In this document: positions 35,695 to 44,673 of the stretch, piece after piece
Numbering within the stretch: position 1 is the stretch's first letter
How the letters are laid out: each line of letters begins with the position of its first letter
Assembly: GCF_000759445.1 (NCBI RefSeq)
Contig: NZ_JRMB01000001.1
Coordinates: 1,550,001-1,614,000 of the forward strand
DNA length: 64,000 nucleotides
Reading direction: 5' to 3'
DNA from: Pseudomonas lutea
Lineage (GTDB): Bacteria > Pseudomonadota > Gammaproteobacteria > Pseudomonadales > Pseudomonadaceae
Translations under genes and position numbers: made by a program
The notes under the pieces: generated by a model
The model's database searches: none
What the model saw: only the letters and a program-made list of their open reading frames with translations
What the model was told of the DNA's origin: nothing

Positions 35695-36252
35695 TCAGTC
35701 ATCCAGGCCGGCCGGCGGCGCAGCAGGTGCGGCTTTCCCCGGCTTGCCGGGTTTTCCAGGTTGTGCAGCCGCCTTGGGTTCGGCCACAGGGGCTGCAGGC
35801 GCGGCGGCGGCCGCTTCCTTTTCCGCCATCGGCATCTGATCGATGGTGCTGAAGATTTCCTTGGGCTCAATCGGACCGTTGTGGGTCATTTTCTTCTCGC
35901 CGTCCTTGCCCACCAGAATCACTTGAGCCTGGCCGCCTGCCTGGGCGCCCAGTTTGAGTTCGCGCACCAGCGCCATGGTGGTCTGGGCGTCGAGATCCTT
36001 ACCGTTGCGCTGCCCGACCGTGTTGATGATGGTGTAGAGCACCATGTCGCGCTTGGCGAACCCCTCCTTGTTGGCGGGTTCTTCCAGATTTTTCTTCAGG
36101 CTGACCAGCGTGGGGTCTACGGAGCTTGACGCGATCACGATCAGTGGACGGGTCTTGCCGCGCTCCTGTGACAGTGGGGTATCGCCGTCGGCAGCCAGCA
36201 AAGGGCTCGACACGGCGAACAAAACGGCAAGGGTCAACGACCGGCTAAACAT
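35695..36252 (-). CDS. DUF4174-family exported protein with Ala/Pro/Lys-rich tail
   Basis: A 185-residue protein with a signal peptide (MFSRSLTLAVLFAVSSPLLA), a thioredoxin-like DUF4174 domain (RPLIVIASSSVDPTLVSLKK; AQVILVGKDGEKKMTHNGPI; STIDQMPM) and a low-complexity C-terminus of GKPGKPGK and Ala/Pro repeats from about residue 145. No Cys pair is present, so it is probably not a redox enzyme. AGAGGAGG precedes the ATG at 36252. Confidence 0.82.
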   Translation of the reverse strand: MFSRSLTLAVLFAVSSPLLAADGDTPLSQERGKTRPLIVIASSSVDPTLVSLKKNLEEPANKEGFAKRDMVLYTIINTVGQRNGKDLDAQTTMALVRELKLGAQAGGQAQVILVGKDGEKKMTHNGPIEPKEIFSTIDQMPMAEKEAAAAAPAAPVAEPKAAAQPGKPGKPGKAAPAAPPAGLDD

Positions 36253-36475
36253 ACACACCTCCTCTGGATTTCCATGCACTGATGATCGCGCATCAGGGGA
36301 AAAGGTCCAGACGCAAGGAGGAAAAAACCGGAATTATTTCATTGAGCCCGATGAATTGAGCCTGGGCTGGGGTAGAGCGTCCTGGGCTGCGGGCCCGCTA
36401 TCAGCGGTGGGCTTGCCCACCCGACGTGGGCAACGACAGAAGACGTAAATCGCAGACAACAAAATCGCGGGCAAT

Positions 36476-36506
36476 AAAAAGGGCGAATCTTTAGATTCGC
36501 CCTTTT
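36476..36506 (-). terminator. Terminator downstream of the first tRNA-Val gene
   Basis: GGGCGAATCT / AGATTCGCCC stem flanked by A and T runs. Read on the minus strand it follows the tRNA by about 30 bases and ends in a T-run. Confidence 0.85.
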
Positions 36507-36534
36507 CTTCACCGCCCAGCAGAGCGGATTTGTT

Positions 36535-36611
36535 TGGTAGGCGCGATTGGACTCGAACCAACGACCCCCACCATGTCAAGGTGGTGCTCTAACCAACTGA
36601 GCTACGTGCCT
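36535..36611 (-). tRNA. tRNA-Val (anticodon GAC)
   Basis: A 77-base cloverleaf on the minus strand: 5' AGGCACG, TA at 8-9, D-stem GCTC with TTGGTTA loop, anticodon arm CCACC-TTGACAT-GGTGG giving GAC, GGTTCGAGTCC T-arm, and encoded CCA. The acceptor stem pairs except A5 with C68, and the second copy shares this. Confidence 0.95.
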
Positions 36612-36845
36612 GCTGTGGGTCGGCATTCTACGGATATTCAAATAGCTGTCAACGTCTTTTTCGCTCAGTAAGCCCCTGAATCTGCAAATTATTTAGCGAA
36701 TCGATCACCCGGCCTTGCCGACGCCGCAGGCCCAACCAGACCATCGACAATGAAGGCTCAGCTGCCGCCTGTCGCCGGCATGGCACTACGGGCGGATATC
36801 CGATGCCCAACGCACACAAGGACCACGACACACGGAGATCACCTG

Positions 36846-37169
36846 ATGAATAGATCAATTGCTGCACTGGCTCTCGGCTGCGCCCTGACATGCACCTCGC
36901 TCGGCGCACTGGCGGGCGCGACTTCTCCAGACATGGGGCCGCCGCCGTCACAGACCGGAATCGACCCGCGCGTACAGGGCAGTGACCCGTCTCGACAAGG
37001 TTCCGAGGTAGACACCCAGACCAAGAAGGGCATCAGCTTCGGCGGCGGCACTTCAATGAGCAACGGCACCGGCAGTAATAACGATGCCGACTTGCCAGGC
37101 GGAGACACCACCAACGGCGGCGGCAGCAAAGGGTCAGGCTCGTCCAGCGCTGGCGGCGCCGGCGGCTGA
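36846..37169 (+). CDS. Small exported Gly/Ser-rich protein
   Basis: A 107-residue protein with a signal peptide (NRSIAALALGCALTCTSLGA, cut near ALAGA) and a disordered mature part rich in Gly, Ser, Thr, Asp and Asn, ending SSAGGAGG. GGAG lies upstream of the ATG. No family recognised. It sits between the two tRNA-Val genes on the opposite strand. Confidence 0.7.
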   Translation: MNRSIAALALGCALTCTSLGALAGATSPDMGPPPSQTGIDPRVQGSDPSRQGSEVDTQTKKGISFGGGTSMSNGTGSNNDADLPGGDTTNGGGSKGSGSSSAGGAGG

Positions 37170-37310
37170 CAGCACGATGTGGATGCAGTAATCCCGGGGC
37201 GCTTGAACAGCGCCCTTTTCGTGCCTGTCGCCTTTGCTTTGTTATAGTGCGTCGCCGCCGCGCCTGACAATGCGTCGCGAGACGGATGATCAACAGTGGA
37301 GAATGGCACC

Positions 37311-37538
37311 GTGGGCATGAAAAAATCAGCGATGGAATTCAAGCGTGACCTGAGCACCATCGCGGCGAATCTGGAGCGCACCGCCGGTGAAATCAGCCGC
37401 CTCGCCGAACGCGTCAACGACGTGGACGTAGTAGCGGTGCTGCATCTGATGAACCAGCAGTACAAGGACGCAGACCGTCTACGGGCCTATGTCGATGAAA
37501 TCCGGGCCGGTCGGATTACCCGGGCCAAGGCCGACTGA
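37311..37538 (+). CDS. Small helical cytosolic protein
   Basis: A 75-residue protein of heptad-like helices (FKRDLSTIAANLERTAGEIS; RLAERVNDVDVVAVLHLMNQ) ending ITRAKAD. It may be a coiled-coil dimer. The start is uncertain: GTG 37311 has GGAG nine bases upstream, ATG 37317 follows two codons later, and a GTG at 37296 is also in frame. Family not recognised. Confidence 0.65.
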   Translation: MGMKKSAMEFKRDLSTIAANLERTAGEISRLAERVNDVDVVAVLHLMNQQYKDADRLRAYVDEIRAGRITRAKAD

Positions 37539-37580
37539 CAGATCGCGCGGGACGTCGTCCGCCTGAAAGCCTTTACGAAC

Positions 37581-37617
37581 AAAAAAAAAAGGGTGGTCCT
37601 GTCGGACCACCCTTTTT
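37581..37617. terminator. Bidirectional terminator between the 75-aa gene and the second tRNA-Val
   Basis: GGGTGGTCC / GGACCACCC, loop TGTC, flanked by ten A on the left and five T on the right. It serves the plus-strand gene ending at 37538 and the minus-strand tRNA. Confidence 0.9.
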
Positions 37618-37645
37618 CGTTACCGCCCAGCAGAGCGGATTTGTT

Positions 37646-37722
37646 TGGTAGGCGCGATTGGACTCGAACCAACGACCCCCACCATGTCAAGGTGGTGCTC
37701 TAACCAACTGAGCTACGTGCCT
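37646..37722 (-). tRNA. tRNA-Val (anticodon GAC), second copy
   Basis: Identical over 77 bases to the tRNA at 36535-36611, including the A5-C68 mismatch. The immediate flanks are also near-identical (CCCAGCAGAGCGGATTTGTT on the 3' side). Confidence 0.95.
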
Positions 37723-37950
37723 GCTGTGGGGCGGCATTCTACCGGGATCAGGATTGCTGTCAACGGTGATTACCTCCTAACCCCATGAAAGCGGAAGACT
37801 TTTGAAACCCCAAGCTCGACTCCGCCCATGCCCGTGCACTCCTTTTCTCGCCCCTCGCCGCGATTTCAAAGGCCATGCCCGGCTGGTGAGTGAATTTCAT
37901 CTCAGGTAGCATCCGCCCATTCGTAAAAAATATAAAACGGGGCTTACAGG

Positions 37951-39234
37951 ATGACGAACACTTCATATCCGCATTCCTATTACGCCGCTTCGGCCAACGT
38001 GGCTCCGGCACGGCCCCGCCTGCAAGGGGACATCGAAACGGACGTGTGCATCATCGGCGCCGGTTACACCGGGCTGTCGAGCGCGCTGTTCCTCCTCGAA
38101 CACGGGTTCAGGGTGACCGTTCTGGAAGCCGCAAAAGTCGGCTTCGGCGCTTCAGGCCGCAACGGCGGGCAGATCGTCAACAGCTACAGCCGTGACATCG
38201 ACGTCATCGAGAACACCGTCGGCGCCAAGGAAGCCCAACTGTTGGGGCACATGGCTTTTGAAGGCGCGCAGATCATCCGCGACCGGGTGGCTAAATATCA
38301 GATCCAATGCGACCTGAAGGACGGCGGCGTTTTTGCCGCGATCACGCCCAAGCAGATGGGCCATCTGGAGGCACAAAAACGCCTTTGGGAGCGCTACGGG
38401 CACAGCCAGCTGGAGTTGATGGATCAACGCCGTATCCGTGAAGTGGTTGCGTGTGATCAGTACATCGGCGGCATGCTCGACATGAGCGGCGGCCACATCC
38501 ACCCGCTCAATCTGGCGCTGGGCGAAGCCGCAGCTGTCGAGTCACTGGGTGGAGTCATCCATGAGCAGTCGGCCGCCATTAGCATCGACCGCGGCGTGAA
38601 CCCCGTCGTGCATACCGCCGAAGGGAGGGTTCGGGCCAAGTTTATCATCGTGGCGGGCAATGCCTATCTGGGCAATCTGGTGCCGGAGCTGGCAGCCAAA
38701 TCGATGCCCTGCGGGACGCAGGTCATCACGACAGAACCGTTGAGCGAAGAACTGGCAAGCACTCTGTTGCCGCAGGATTACTGCGTCGAGGACTGCAACT
38801 ACCTGCTGGATTACTACCGACTGTCAGGTGACAAGCGTCTGATCTTCGGCGGCGGCGTCGTGTATGGCGCTCGTGATCCCGCCAATATCGAAGCCATCAT
38901 CCGTCCGAAGATGCTCAAGGCGTTTCCCCAGCTCAAAGATGTGAAAATTGACTACGCCTGGACCGGAAACTTCCTGCTGACGCTCTCGCGGTTGCCGCAA
39001 GTCGGTCGGCTGGGTGACAACATCTATTATTCCCAGGGATGCAGCGGTCACGGGGTGACCTATACGCACCTGGCGGGGAAGGTGCTGGCGGAGGCACTTC
39101 GCGGTCAGGCAGAGCGGTTCGACGCGTTCGCCGGCCTGCCCCACTACCCGTTTCCAGGCGGCCAGTTGATGCGCACGCCGCTTACCGCCTTGGGCGCCTG
39201 GTACTACAGCTTGCGGGACAGGCTGGGGTTCTGA
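37951..39234 (+). CDS. puuB: FAD-dependent amine oxidoreductase (PuuB/gamma-glutamylputrescine oxidase-like)
   Basis: A 427-residue DAO-family flavoenzyme. The dinucleotide-binding motif VCIIGAGYTGLSSALFLLEH is at residues 31-50, followed by VGFGASGRNGGQIVNSYSRD and C-terminal YSQGCSGHGVTYTHLAGKVL. The closest family I recognise is PuuB, which oxidises gamma-glutamylputrescine in polyamine degradation. No other puu gene is adjacent, so the exact substrate is uncertain. ACAGG precedes the ATG. Confidence 0.85.
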   Translation: MTNTSYPHSYYAASANVAPARPRLQGDIETDVCIIGAGYTGLSSALFLLEHGFRVTVLEAAKVGFGASGRNGGQIVNSYSRDIDVIENTVGAKEAQLLGHMAFEGAQIIRDRVAKYQIQCDLKDGGVFAAITPKQMGHLEAQKRLWERYGHSQLELMDQRRIREVVACDQYIGGMLDMSGGHIHPLNLALGEAAAVESLGGVIHEQSAAISIDRGVNPVVHTAEGRVRAKFIIVAGNAYLGNLVPELAAKSMPCGTQVITTEPLSEELASTLLPQDYCVEDCNYLLDYYRLSGDKRLIFGGGVVYGARDPANIEAIIRPKMLKAFPQLKDVKIDYAWTGNFLLTLSRLPQVGRLGDNIYYSQGCSGHGVTYTHLAGKVLAEALRGQAERFDAFAGLPHYPFPGGQLMRTPLTALGAWYYSLRDRLGF

Positions 39235-39277
39235 GGGAAAACGCCGGCGTCTTGCATCGGCTCGGATGCTCATCCGA

Positions 39278-39690
39278 TTGTAGGAGCACGCTTGCCCGCG
39301 AATGCGATCGATCAGACGCTAATGTAGCAACTGAAACGCCGCGTTCGCCAGCAAGCCGGCTCCTACAGGTTTTTACATGCGATCCAGCCACCGCTTATTT
39401 CTCTGAGCGGGCAGAGCATCACACCTGTAGGGGCTGGCGTGCTGGCGGGCATCACACCTGCAGGAGCCGGCTTGCCGACGGCCATCACACCCGCAGGCGC
39501 CGGCGTGCTGGCGGGCACCAGACCCGCCGGAGCCGGCTTGCTGGCTTGCTGGCTTGATGGCTTGATGGCTTGATGGCGGGCATCAGACCCGTAGGAGCCG
39601 GCTTGCTGGCGAACCCGTTTAACCAGCTTGCATCCTCTTGGCTGATTCACCGCATTCGCCAGCAAGCCGGCTCCTACAGGTTTTGCCATG
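39278..39690. repeat. REP cluster with a 33-bp minisatellite
   Basis: REP elements occur at about 39279-39305 and 39342-39369 in opposite orientations and again at about 39587-39612 and 39655-39681. Between them, units starting CC(T/C)G at 39424, 39457, 39490 and 39523 repeat every 33 bases, each a degenerate REP half (GGAGCCGGCTTGCTGGCG-like) plus spacer GGGCATCACA. The fourth unit contains an internal 8-base repeat (GGCTTGAT). Small frames here are not genes. Confidence 0.85.
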
Positions 39691-39707
39691 CGATCCAGCA
39701 CCACCGC

Positions 39708-40409
39708 TCACTTCTCTGAGCGGGCAGCCGGATTGTTCAGCGCCTTCACCGCCTCGCCCGCCGCCTGTTCCTGCCCGGCCTGGGCCAGATCATTGGCGGC
39801 TTTCAACCAGCGCTCGCGGTCGACCGGAACCGGCAATTGCCGCGGGCTCTGGATCAGCACCGCCCAGTTGCCGCCGTCATTCCAGTCCGAAGTAAACGAC
39901 TCGAAACTTTCGGTGACGCGCCCCGGCCCGGTGTAGATCAACACCGTGCGCTTGTTCTGATCAAAGCCGACCAGCACGCCATAGCGCTGCTCTTTCCACC
40001 ACAGCGAGCCATCCGAAAACCGCACCATGACCGGGTAACCCGCTGAAACCTGCGCCAGCACGTCCGGCAAGTTGCGATCCACCGGGTACACCACAAAACC
40101 GTATTCACGGGCCAGATTCGGCATGCTCCGGTCCAGCGAGTCCTCCGCGCCGGGTAACTTCAGTGGTTTCTCGAGCAGCCCCGGCGTGGTCTGAACGCCG
40201 TGAACGGTCAGCATGCTGGCCAGCGCAAAGGGCGCGCTTTGGTAATCCTTGCCGCGAAATGACGGCACCGCGTTGATCTCCACACGATCGGGGAGCGCCT
40301 TGTACTGCGGCGGATATCCGGGCTTCCAGTTGTGCTGGTTCGAACAGCCCGACAGCACCAGCAGAGCGGCAACCGCCAGCCATTTTCGTTGCCCTGCCAC
40401 CCTATCCAT
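39708..40409 (-). CDS. C39 peptidase-like lipoprotein lacking catalytic Cys and His
   Basis: A 233-residue protein with a signal peptide and lipobox (LAVAALLVLSGC), then a domain like the PA2778-type C39/papain-like family and a C-terminal TPR-like helix pair (LKAANDLAQAGQEQAAGEAV). Where active members have QCGPAALA, this has QSAPFALA with Ser58; where they have WHYAV, it has QRYGV with Arg142. A pseudoenzyme, perhaps a binding protein, is likely. ATG 40409 is chosen for the signal peptide; a GTG at 40427 is an alternative. Confidence 0.78.
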   Translation of the reverse strand: MDRVAGQRKWLAVAALLVLSGCSNQHNWKPGYPPQYKALPDRVEINAVPSFRGKDYQSAPFALASMLTVHGVQTTPGLLEKPLKLPGAEDSLDRSMPNLAREYGFVVYPVDRNLPDVLAQVSAGYPVMVRFSDGSLWWKEQRYGVLVGFDQNKRTVLIYTGPGRVTESFESFTSDWNDGGNWAVLIQSPRQLPVPVDRERWLKAANDLAQAGQEQAAGEAVKALNNPAARSEK

Positions 40410-40667
40410 TCGCGTCAATGCCTGCACGTTCTCTACTCACTTGACAGATGGCGAAGGATCTCTGGATCCAGCCTGAGCCCGGATGATAGAGCGCTGCAAC
40501 GGCGTGGTATAGCCCGGCCTCCCCCTATGCTAAAGCTCAAGGTACTTCCCACGAGGCCGGATAGAACAAACCGGTCCACTTATTTTGACCATCGGTCAAC
40601 TTCTGGCAACAACCCGGTGAGTAGACTGTCGATGACTAAGAGACGAAGAGAAGAGCCGGAGGAAGCC

Positions 40668-40844
40668 ATGAGCCTCGGAATGACCATTGTGATGTTGATC
40701 GCCGCCTGGCTTGCCGTTGCAGCCGCCATGTTGTGGGGTGTGATGCGGATTTCCCGCCGTCATCACCCGCATTATCGGCAAACCGAAGCTGCCAAACCGC
40801 AGCAGCGCGCACAGCGCAAGATTCACCACGTCACTGCGCACTGA
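40668..40844 (+). CDS. Small single-pass membrane protein
   Basis: A 58-residue protein: one N-terminal helix (MTIVMLIAAWLAVAAAMLWG) and a basic, His-rich tail (RISRRHHPHYRQTEAAKPQQ). GGAGGAA lies immediately upstream of the ATG. It shares a terminator with the converging terC gene. Family not recognised; the His cluster could bind metal. Confidence 0.75.
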   Translation: MSLGMTIVMLIAAWLAVAAAMLWGVMRISRRHHPHYRQTEAAKPQQRAQRKIHHVTAH

Positions 40845-40876
40845 TGCTTCGCTCAGGACGCACACGACGCCGATAA

Positions 40877-40912
40877 AAAACGGTCGGCGATGGCAACCAT
40901 CCCGACCGTTTT
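40877..40912. terminator. Bidirectional terminator
   Basis: AAAACGGTCGG / CCGACCGTTTT with an inner GATGG/CCATC stem and one C-C mismatch. It lies between converging genes ending at 40844 and 40952. Confidence 0.88.
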
Positions 40913-40951
40913 GTTTACCGCATTGTGCAATTCGCAGCAGTTAGCTGTGCA

Positions 40952-41716
40952 TCAGACCTTCTGTGCCTGGGCTTCAGCGTCAAGCCTTCTCTGGCGAGAC
41001 CTGCGCACCAGCATGTTCAGCACCTCAATCAGAGCCGAGAACGCCATGGCGGTGTAGACGTAGCCTTTTGGAACGTGGGCGCCGAAACCTTCGGCGATCA
41101 GGGTCATACCGATCATGATCAGGAAACCCAGCGCCAGCATGACCACAGTCGGGTTGTCATTGATGAATTTGGCGAGCGGTTCGGACGCTACCAGCATCAC
41201 AATCACCGCAGCAATCACAGCAATAACCATGATCGGCAGGTGTTCAGTCATGCCCACGGCGGTGACGATACTGTCGATCGAAAACACCAGGTCGAGCATC
41301 AGGATCTGACCGATCGCGGCGGCCATGCCCAACGTGACCGTGTTGGAGGCAGCTTTTTCGGCTTCGGTCTTGATGTCTACGCTGTGGTGAATTTCAGTGG
41401 TGGCTTTCCAGACCAGGAACAGACCACCGGCGATCAGAATCATGTCCTTCCAGGAGAATGTCTGGCCCAAAATCTCTACCACCGGTTCGGTCAACTGGAC
41501 GATCCAGGCGACAGTGGTCAGCAGGCCCAGACGCAGGATCAGCGCCATGCTGATACCGATACGGCGCGCCTTGGTGCGCTGATGCACGGGCAGTTTGTTG
41601 GTGAGAATCGAGATGAAGATCAGGTTATCGATGCCGAGCACGATTTCCATGACGACGAGTGTCGCCAGCGCGATCCACGCCGTTGGGCTTGCAGCCAGTT
41701 CCAGAAGGTATTCCAT
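40952..41716 (-). CDS. TerC-family integral membrane protein
   Basis: A 254-residue protein with about seven helices and the TerC signatures [18 protein letters not shown] and [20 protein letters not shown] (paired acidic residues in the membrane). Members are linked to tellurite resistance and manganese export to exported enzymes. No ter operon is adjacent. It ends in a basic, hydrophilic tail ([17 protein letters not shown]). Confidence 0.92.
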   Translation of the reverse strand: MEYLLELAASPTAWIALATLVVMEIVLGIDNLIFISILTNKLPVHQRTKARRIGISMALILRLGLLTTVAWIVQLTEPVVEILGQTFSWKDMILIAGGLFLVWKATTEIHHSVDIKTEAEKAASNTVTLGMAAAIGQILMLDLVFSIDSIVTAVGMTEHLPIMVIAVIAAVIVMLVASEPLAKFINDNPTVVMLALGFLIMIGMTLIAEGFGAHVPKGYVYTAMAFSALIEVLNMLVRRSRQRRLDAEAQAQKV

Positions 41717-41802
41717 ATAACGGTTGTCCAGGTTCGTTCAGGGATAGGCCGGCATTCTAGGCACGGAAACACTTCAGCAAAATTCGTATTTTTCAGGCGT
41801 AT

Positions 41803-41821
41803 ACTTCGGTTTTTACGAAGT
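41803..41821. promoter_or_regulatory. Palindrome ACTTCG-N7-CGAAGT at the nhaR start
   Basis: A perfect 6-bp inverted repeat with T/A-rich centre, ending about 10 bases before the nhaR ATG (41832). The position suits autoregulation or a leader hairpin. Confidence 0.4.
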
Positions 41822-41831
41822 GACGAGACCT

Positions 41832-42728
41832 ATGCTCAACTACCGGCAGCTGCATTACTTCTGGGTCGTGGCCAAGACGGGCAGCATCGTCCGGGCGTGC
41901 GAGCAGTTAAACCTCACGCCGCAGACCATCAGCGGGCAGATCAGCCTGCTGGAACAGACTTACGGCGTTGAGTTATTCAAGCGCGTCGGCCGCCAGCTCG
42001 AGCTGACCGAAACCGGTCGCGTTGCCCTGCCCTACGCCGAACAAATGTTCCAACTGGGCGGTGAACTCGAGGCTGTGCTGCGCGCACAACCCGACGAACA
42101 GCAGATTCTGTTCAGGGTCGGCGTCGCCGACGTTGTGCCCAAGTCCATCGTCTATCGGCTGATCGCCCCCAGCATGGCGCTCAACGAACTGGTGCGGATC
42201 AGTTGCCGGGAAGATCAACTGGAGCGTCTGCTGGCGGACCTCGCCATTCAGCGCCTTGATCTGGTGATCTCCGACAGCCCTATGCCTTCCCATCTGGACA
42301 TTAAAGGTTATAGCCAGAAGCTGGGCGAATGCGGCGTGAGTTTTTTTGCCACCCGCACGCTCGCCGCCGCTTACGGGCAGAACTTCCCCCATGGCATGCA
42401 AGGCGCACCACTGTTGGTGCCAGGCCAGCAGACGGTGGTGCGCAGCCGCTTGATGCGTTGGTTCGCCGAGCAGAACATTCAGCCGAAGATCGTCGGCGAG
42501 TTTGACGACAGCGCCCTGATGAAGGCGTTTGGCAAGTCCGGCAGCGGCATCTTTATCGCGCCGAGCGTCATCGCCGATGAAGTGATCGAGCAATATGACG
42601 TCGAGCTGATCGGCCATACCGATGCGGTTACCGAGTCGTTCTATGCGATCTCGGTCGAGCGCAAGGTCAGCCACCCCGGCATCATCGCCATCACCGAAGG
42701 CGCCCGTCGTCAGTTGTTCCCGGACTAG
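41832..42728 (+). CDS. nhaR: LysR-family regulator NhaR
   Basis: A 298-residue protein. It starts MLNYRQLHYFWVVAKTGSIV with HTH LTPQTISGQISLLEQTYGVE, and ends with an effector domain containing VADVVPKSIVYRLIAP and GKSGSGIFIAPSVIADEV, the NhaR pattern. In E. coli NhaR activates the Na+/H+ antiporter nhaA and other genes; nhaA is not in the window. An in-frame GTG at 41820 is possible. Its TAG shares CTAG with the stop of the converging MFS gene. Confidence 0.9.
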   Translation: MLNYRQLHYFWVVAKTGSIVRACEQLNLTPQTISGQISLLEQTYGVELFKRVGRQLELTETGRVALPYAEQMFQLGGELEAVLRAQPDEQQILFRVGVADVVPKSIVYRLIAPSMALNELVRISCREDQLERLLADLAIQRLDLVISDSPMPSHLDIKGYSQKLGECGVSFFATRTLAAAYGQNFPHGMQGAPLLVPGQQTVVRSRLMRWFAEQNIQPKIVGEFDDSALMKAFGKSGSGIFIAPSVIADEVIEQYDVELIGHTDAVTESFYAISVERKVSHPGIIAITEGARRQLFPD

Positions 42729-43882
42729 CCCTCGCAGGTCGCGGTGCGCGGTCGAACAGTCATGAGCAGCAGTGCCAGCAGGATCGACAGCACAATGATG
42801 CCCGCTGCCGCGAAGCCGAGGCTCCCCAGCCCGAGATGATCGATCACCCGACCGCCAATGATCGCGCCAATGCCGATGCCCAGGTTGGCCCCGGCGATGT
42901 TCAGCGATGCGGCGAAAGCCGGGGCTTGGGGTGCTGCCTTCATCAACCGGACATGACTGACCAGAAACAGCGCCGCCTGGGTCGCGCCCCAAACCGCCAA
43001 AGCCAATGCCAGGGCCGGCAGGGTATGCATGCTTGGCACCACCATGACCATGCCGCCGATCATGAACGTGCAGAAGATCACGCTGGCGATCAAGGGATGA
43101 CGGTCCACCAGCCGCCCGCCGAGCGAGTTGCCCAGCAAACCCACTGCGCCGAAGCCCATCAGGCACCAGCCGACCACAGTGCCGTCGAACCCGGCGAGCC
43201 GTTCAAGCATGTCGGCCAGATAGGTGTAGGCGGTGAACATGCCGCTGAACACCAGCACCGACAGCAGGACATGCCCCTGCATCAACGGGCTGCGCAGAAT
43301 GCCGAACTGACTGCGCAGCGACGCCTGATCCTTGTGCAGGCTGCGCGGCAGATAGATGAACAACAGCAACGCCTTGGCAAAAGCCACCAAGGACAGAATG
43401 GCAAAAGCGCTGCGCCAACCGATGGCATCAGAGATCAAGGTGCCGACCGGGATGCCGAAAACGGTGGCGCAGACGATACCGAAACCAATCTTCGCGATCG
43501 CGCGTCCGGCGTGATCCGGGCCGACAATGTCCACGGCAGTCTCGCTGGCCAGCGCCCAGAACACCGGCAGCCCGAGTGCCGGGATCAGTCGCGCGACGGC
43601 CATCACCCAAATGTTGGGGGCCAGTGCCGCGACGGCGTTGGATATGCCGAACAGAATCAGCACCGAGATGAACAGGCGCTTGCGCTCGAAGCGTGAAAAC
43701 CACGCTGTCAGGAACGGCCCGAAACAGGCGACGGTGAAGGCGAACAAGGTGACCAGCAAGCCGGCCTGGGGGATGGTGACGGCCAGGTCTCGGGCGATGG
43801 CAGGCAGCAGACCGACGATCACGAACTCTGTGGTCAGTACCGTAAAGCCGGCGGCCGACAACAGGTAAATGGGGAAAAACAT
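42725..43882 (-). CDS. MFS efflux transporter
   Basis: A 385-residue, 12-helix transporter: FPIYLLSAAGFTVLTTEFVI, FSRFERKRLFISVLILFG and LIPALGLPVFWALASETAVD, close in type to the protein at 27768-28967 (the ALGLPVFW motif is shared). The ATG at 43882 follows GGAG; the upstream extension is rejected. It is likely a drug or metabolite exporter. Confidence 0.92.
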   Translation of the reverse strand: MFFPIYLLSAAGFTVLTTEFVIVGLLPAIARDLAVTIPQAGLLVTLFAFTVACFGPFLTAWFSRFERKRLFISVLILFGISNAVAALAPNIWVMAVARLIPALGLPVFWALASETAVDIVGPDHAGRAIAKIGFGIVCATVFGIPVGTLISDAIGWRSAFAILSLVAFAKALLLFIYLPRSLHKDQASLRSQFGILRSPLMQGHVLLSVLVFSGMFTAYTYLADMLERLAGFDGTVVGWCLMGFGAVGLLGNSLGGRLVDRHPLIASVIFCTFMIGGMVMVVPSMHTLPALALALAVWGATQAALFLVSHVRLMKAAPQAPAFAASLNIAGANLGIGIGAIIGGRVIDHLGLGSLGFAAAGIIVLSILLALLLMTVRPRTATCEG

Positions 43883-44054
43883 GAAGTCTCCAGAACGACG
43901 AAACGACCGGTCCTCGCGGAGCGGTCGATCGGATGTGGCAAAAAACTGGATGCGAAGGGTATCAGAGACGCTGCACCAAACACGACTCACTGCCTGAGCT
44001 GAACCGGATTGCGAAGCCAGTCAGACAGCGAGTCAGGCGACCCAGCGAGACCGA

Positions 44055-44564
44055 TCAGTAAGCGCCCATGTAATCGCGCTTGCCGACTTCCACGCCGTTG
44101 TGACGCAGCAGGTCATAGGCGGTGGTGACGTGGAAGAAGAACTGCGGCAACGAGTAGTGCAGCAGGTAGGTCTGAGTGTCCAGGCGCTTTTCCTTGTCAG
44201 TGCCGGGGCGCAGCACGATTTCCCGCGCTTCGTTGCCATCGACTTGCTCGGCCTTGATGGTGTCCAGGAAGGCCAGGACCTTGGTCAGCAGCGCCTGGAG
44301 GTCGGCGAAGGTGGTTTCGCTGTCTTCGTATTTTGGCGGTTCCATGCCCGCCAGACGTGCGCCGGCGCCTTTGGCGAAATCCACGGCGATCTGCACCTGA
44401 CGCACCAAAGGGAACATGTCGGGGAACAGACGCGCCTGCAGCAGGGCGTCCGGCTGAATGTTTTTGGCGGTGGCGTGAGCTTCACCTTTGGCCAATACGG
44501 CAGCCAGGGCGGTAAGCATTTGCTTGAAGACGGGAATCGAAGCGGCGTAGAGAGAAAGGGTCAT
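44055..44564 (-). CDS. DUF1993 family protein
   Basis: A 169-residue protein beginning [20 protein letters not shown] with [20 protein letters not shown] and [20 protein letters not shown], the DUF1993 (DinB-like helical bundle) pattern. The conserved His in [13 protein letters not shown] may bind metal. Its biochemical role is unknown. Divergent from yceH over 109 bases. Confidence 0.9.
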   Translation of the reverse strand: MTLSLYAASIPVFKQMLTALAAVLAKGEAHATAKNIQPDALLQARLFPDMFPLVRQVQIAVDFAKGAGARLAGMEPPKYEDSETTFADLQALLTKVLAFLDTIKAEQVDGNEAREIVLRPGTDKEKRLDTQTYLLHYSLPQFFFHVTTAYDLLRHNGVEVGKRDYMGAY

Positions 44565-44673
44565 GGCAGTTCCTGAAGGAATGGGTCGCCTGAGGGCGAA
44601 CGCGATCGCGGCTTGTCTTTTACCTCATCCAGCCCCTACCCTCATAGCCTTTTCAACGCTTGGGGAATGGGTC

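Noticed and set aside
36846..37538. Integrative element inserted at tRNA-Val
   Set aside because: The interval between the tRNA copies is about 1 kb, with no integrase or transfer genes and normal composition.
37646..37722. Pseudo-tRNA because of the A5-C68 mismatch
   Set aside because: The identical mismatch is in both copies and all other arms pair, so it is likely a natural, functional tRNA.
38997..39704. Several frames through the 39.2-39.7 kb REP array
   Set aside because: The encoded residues are translations of REP repeats (LLANA-like text) and change with the repeat phase; this is not coding sequence.
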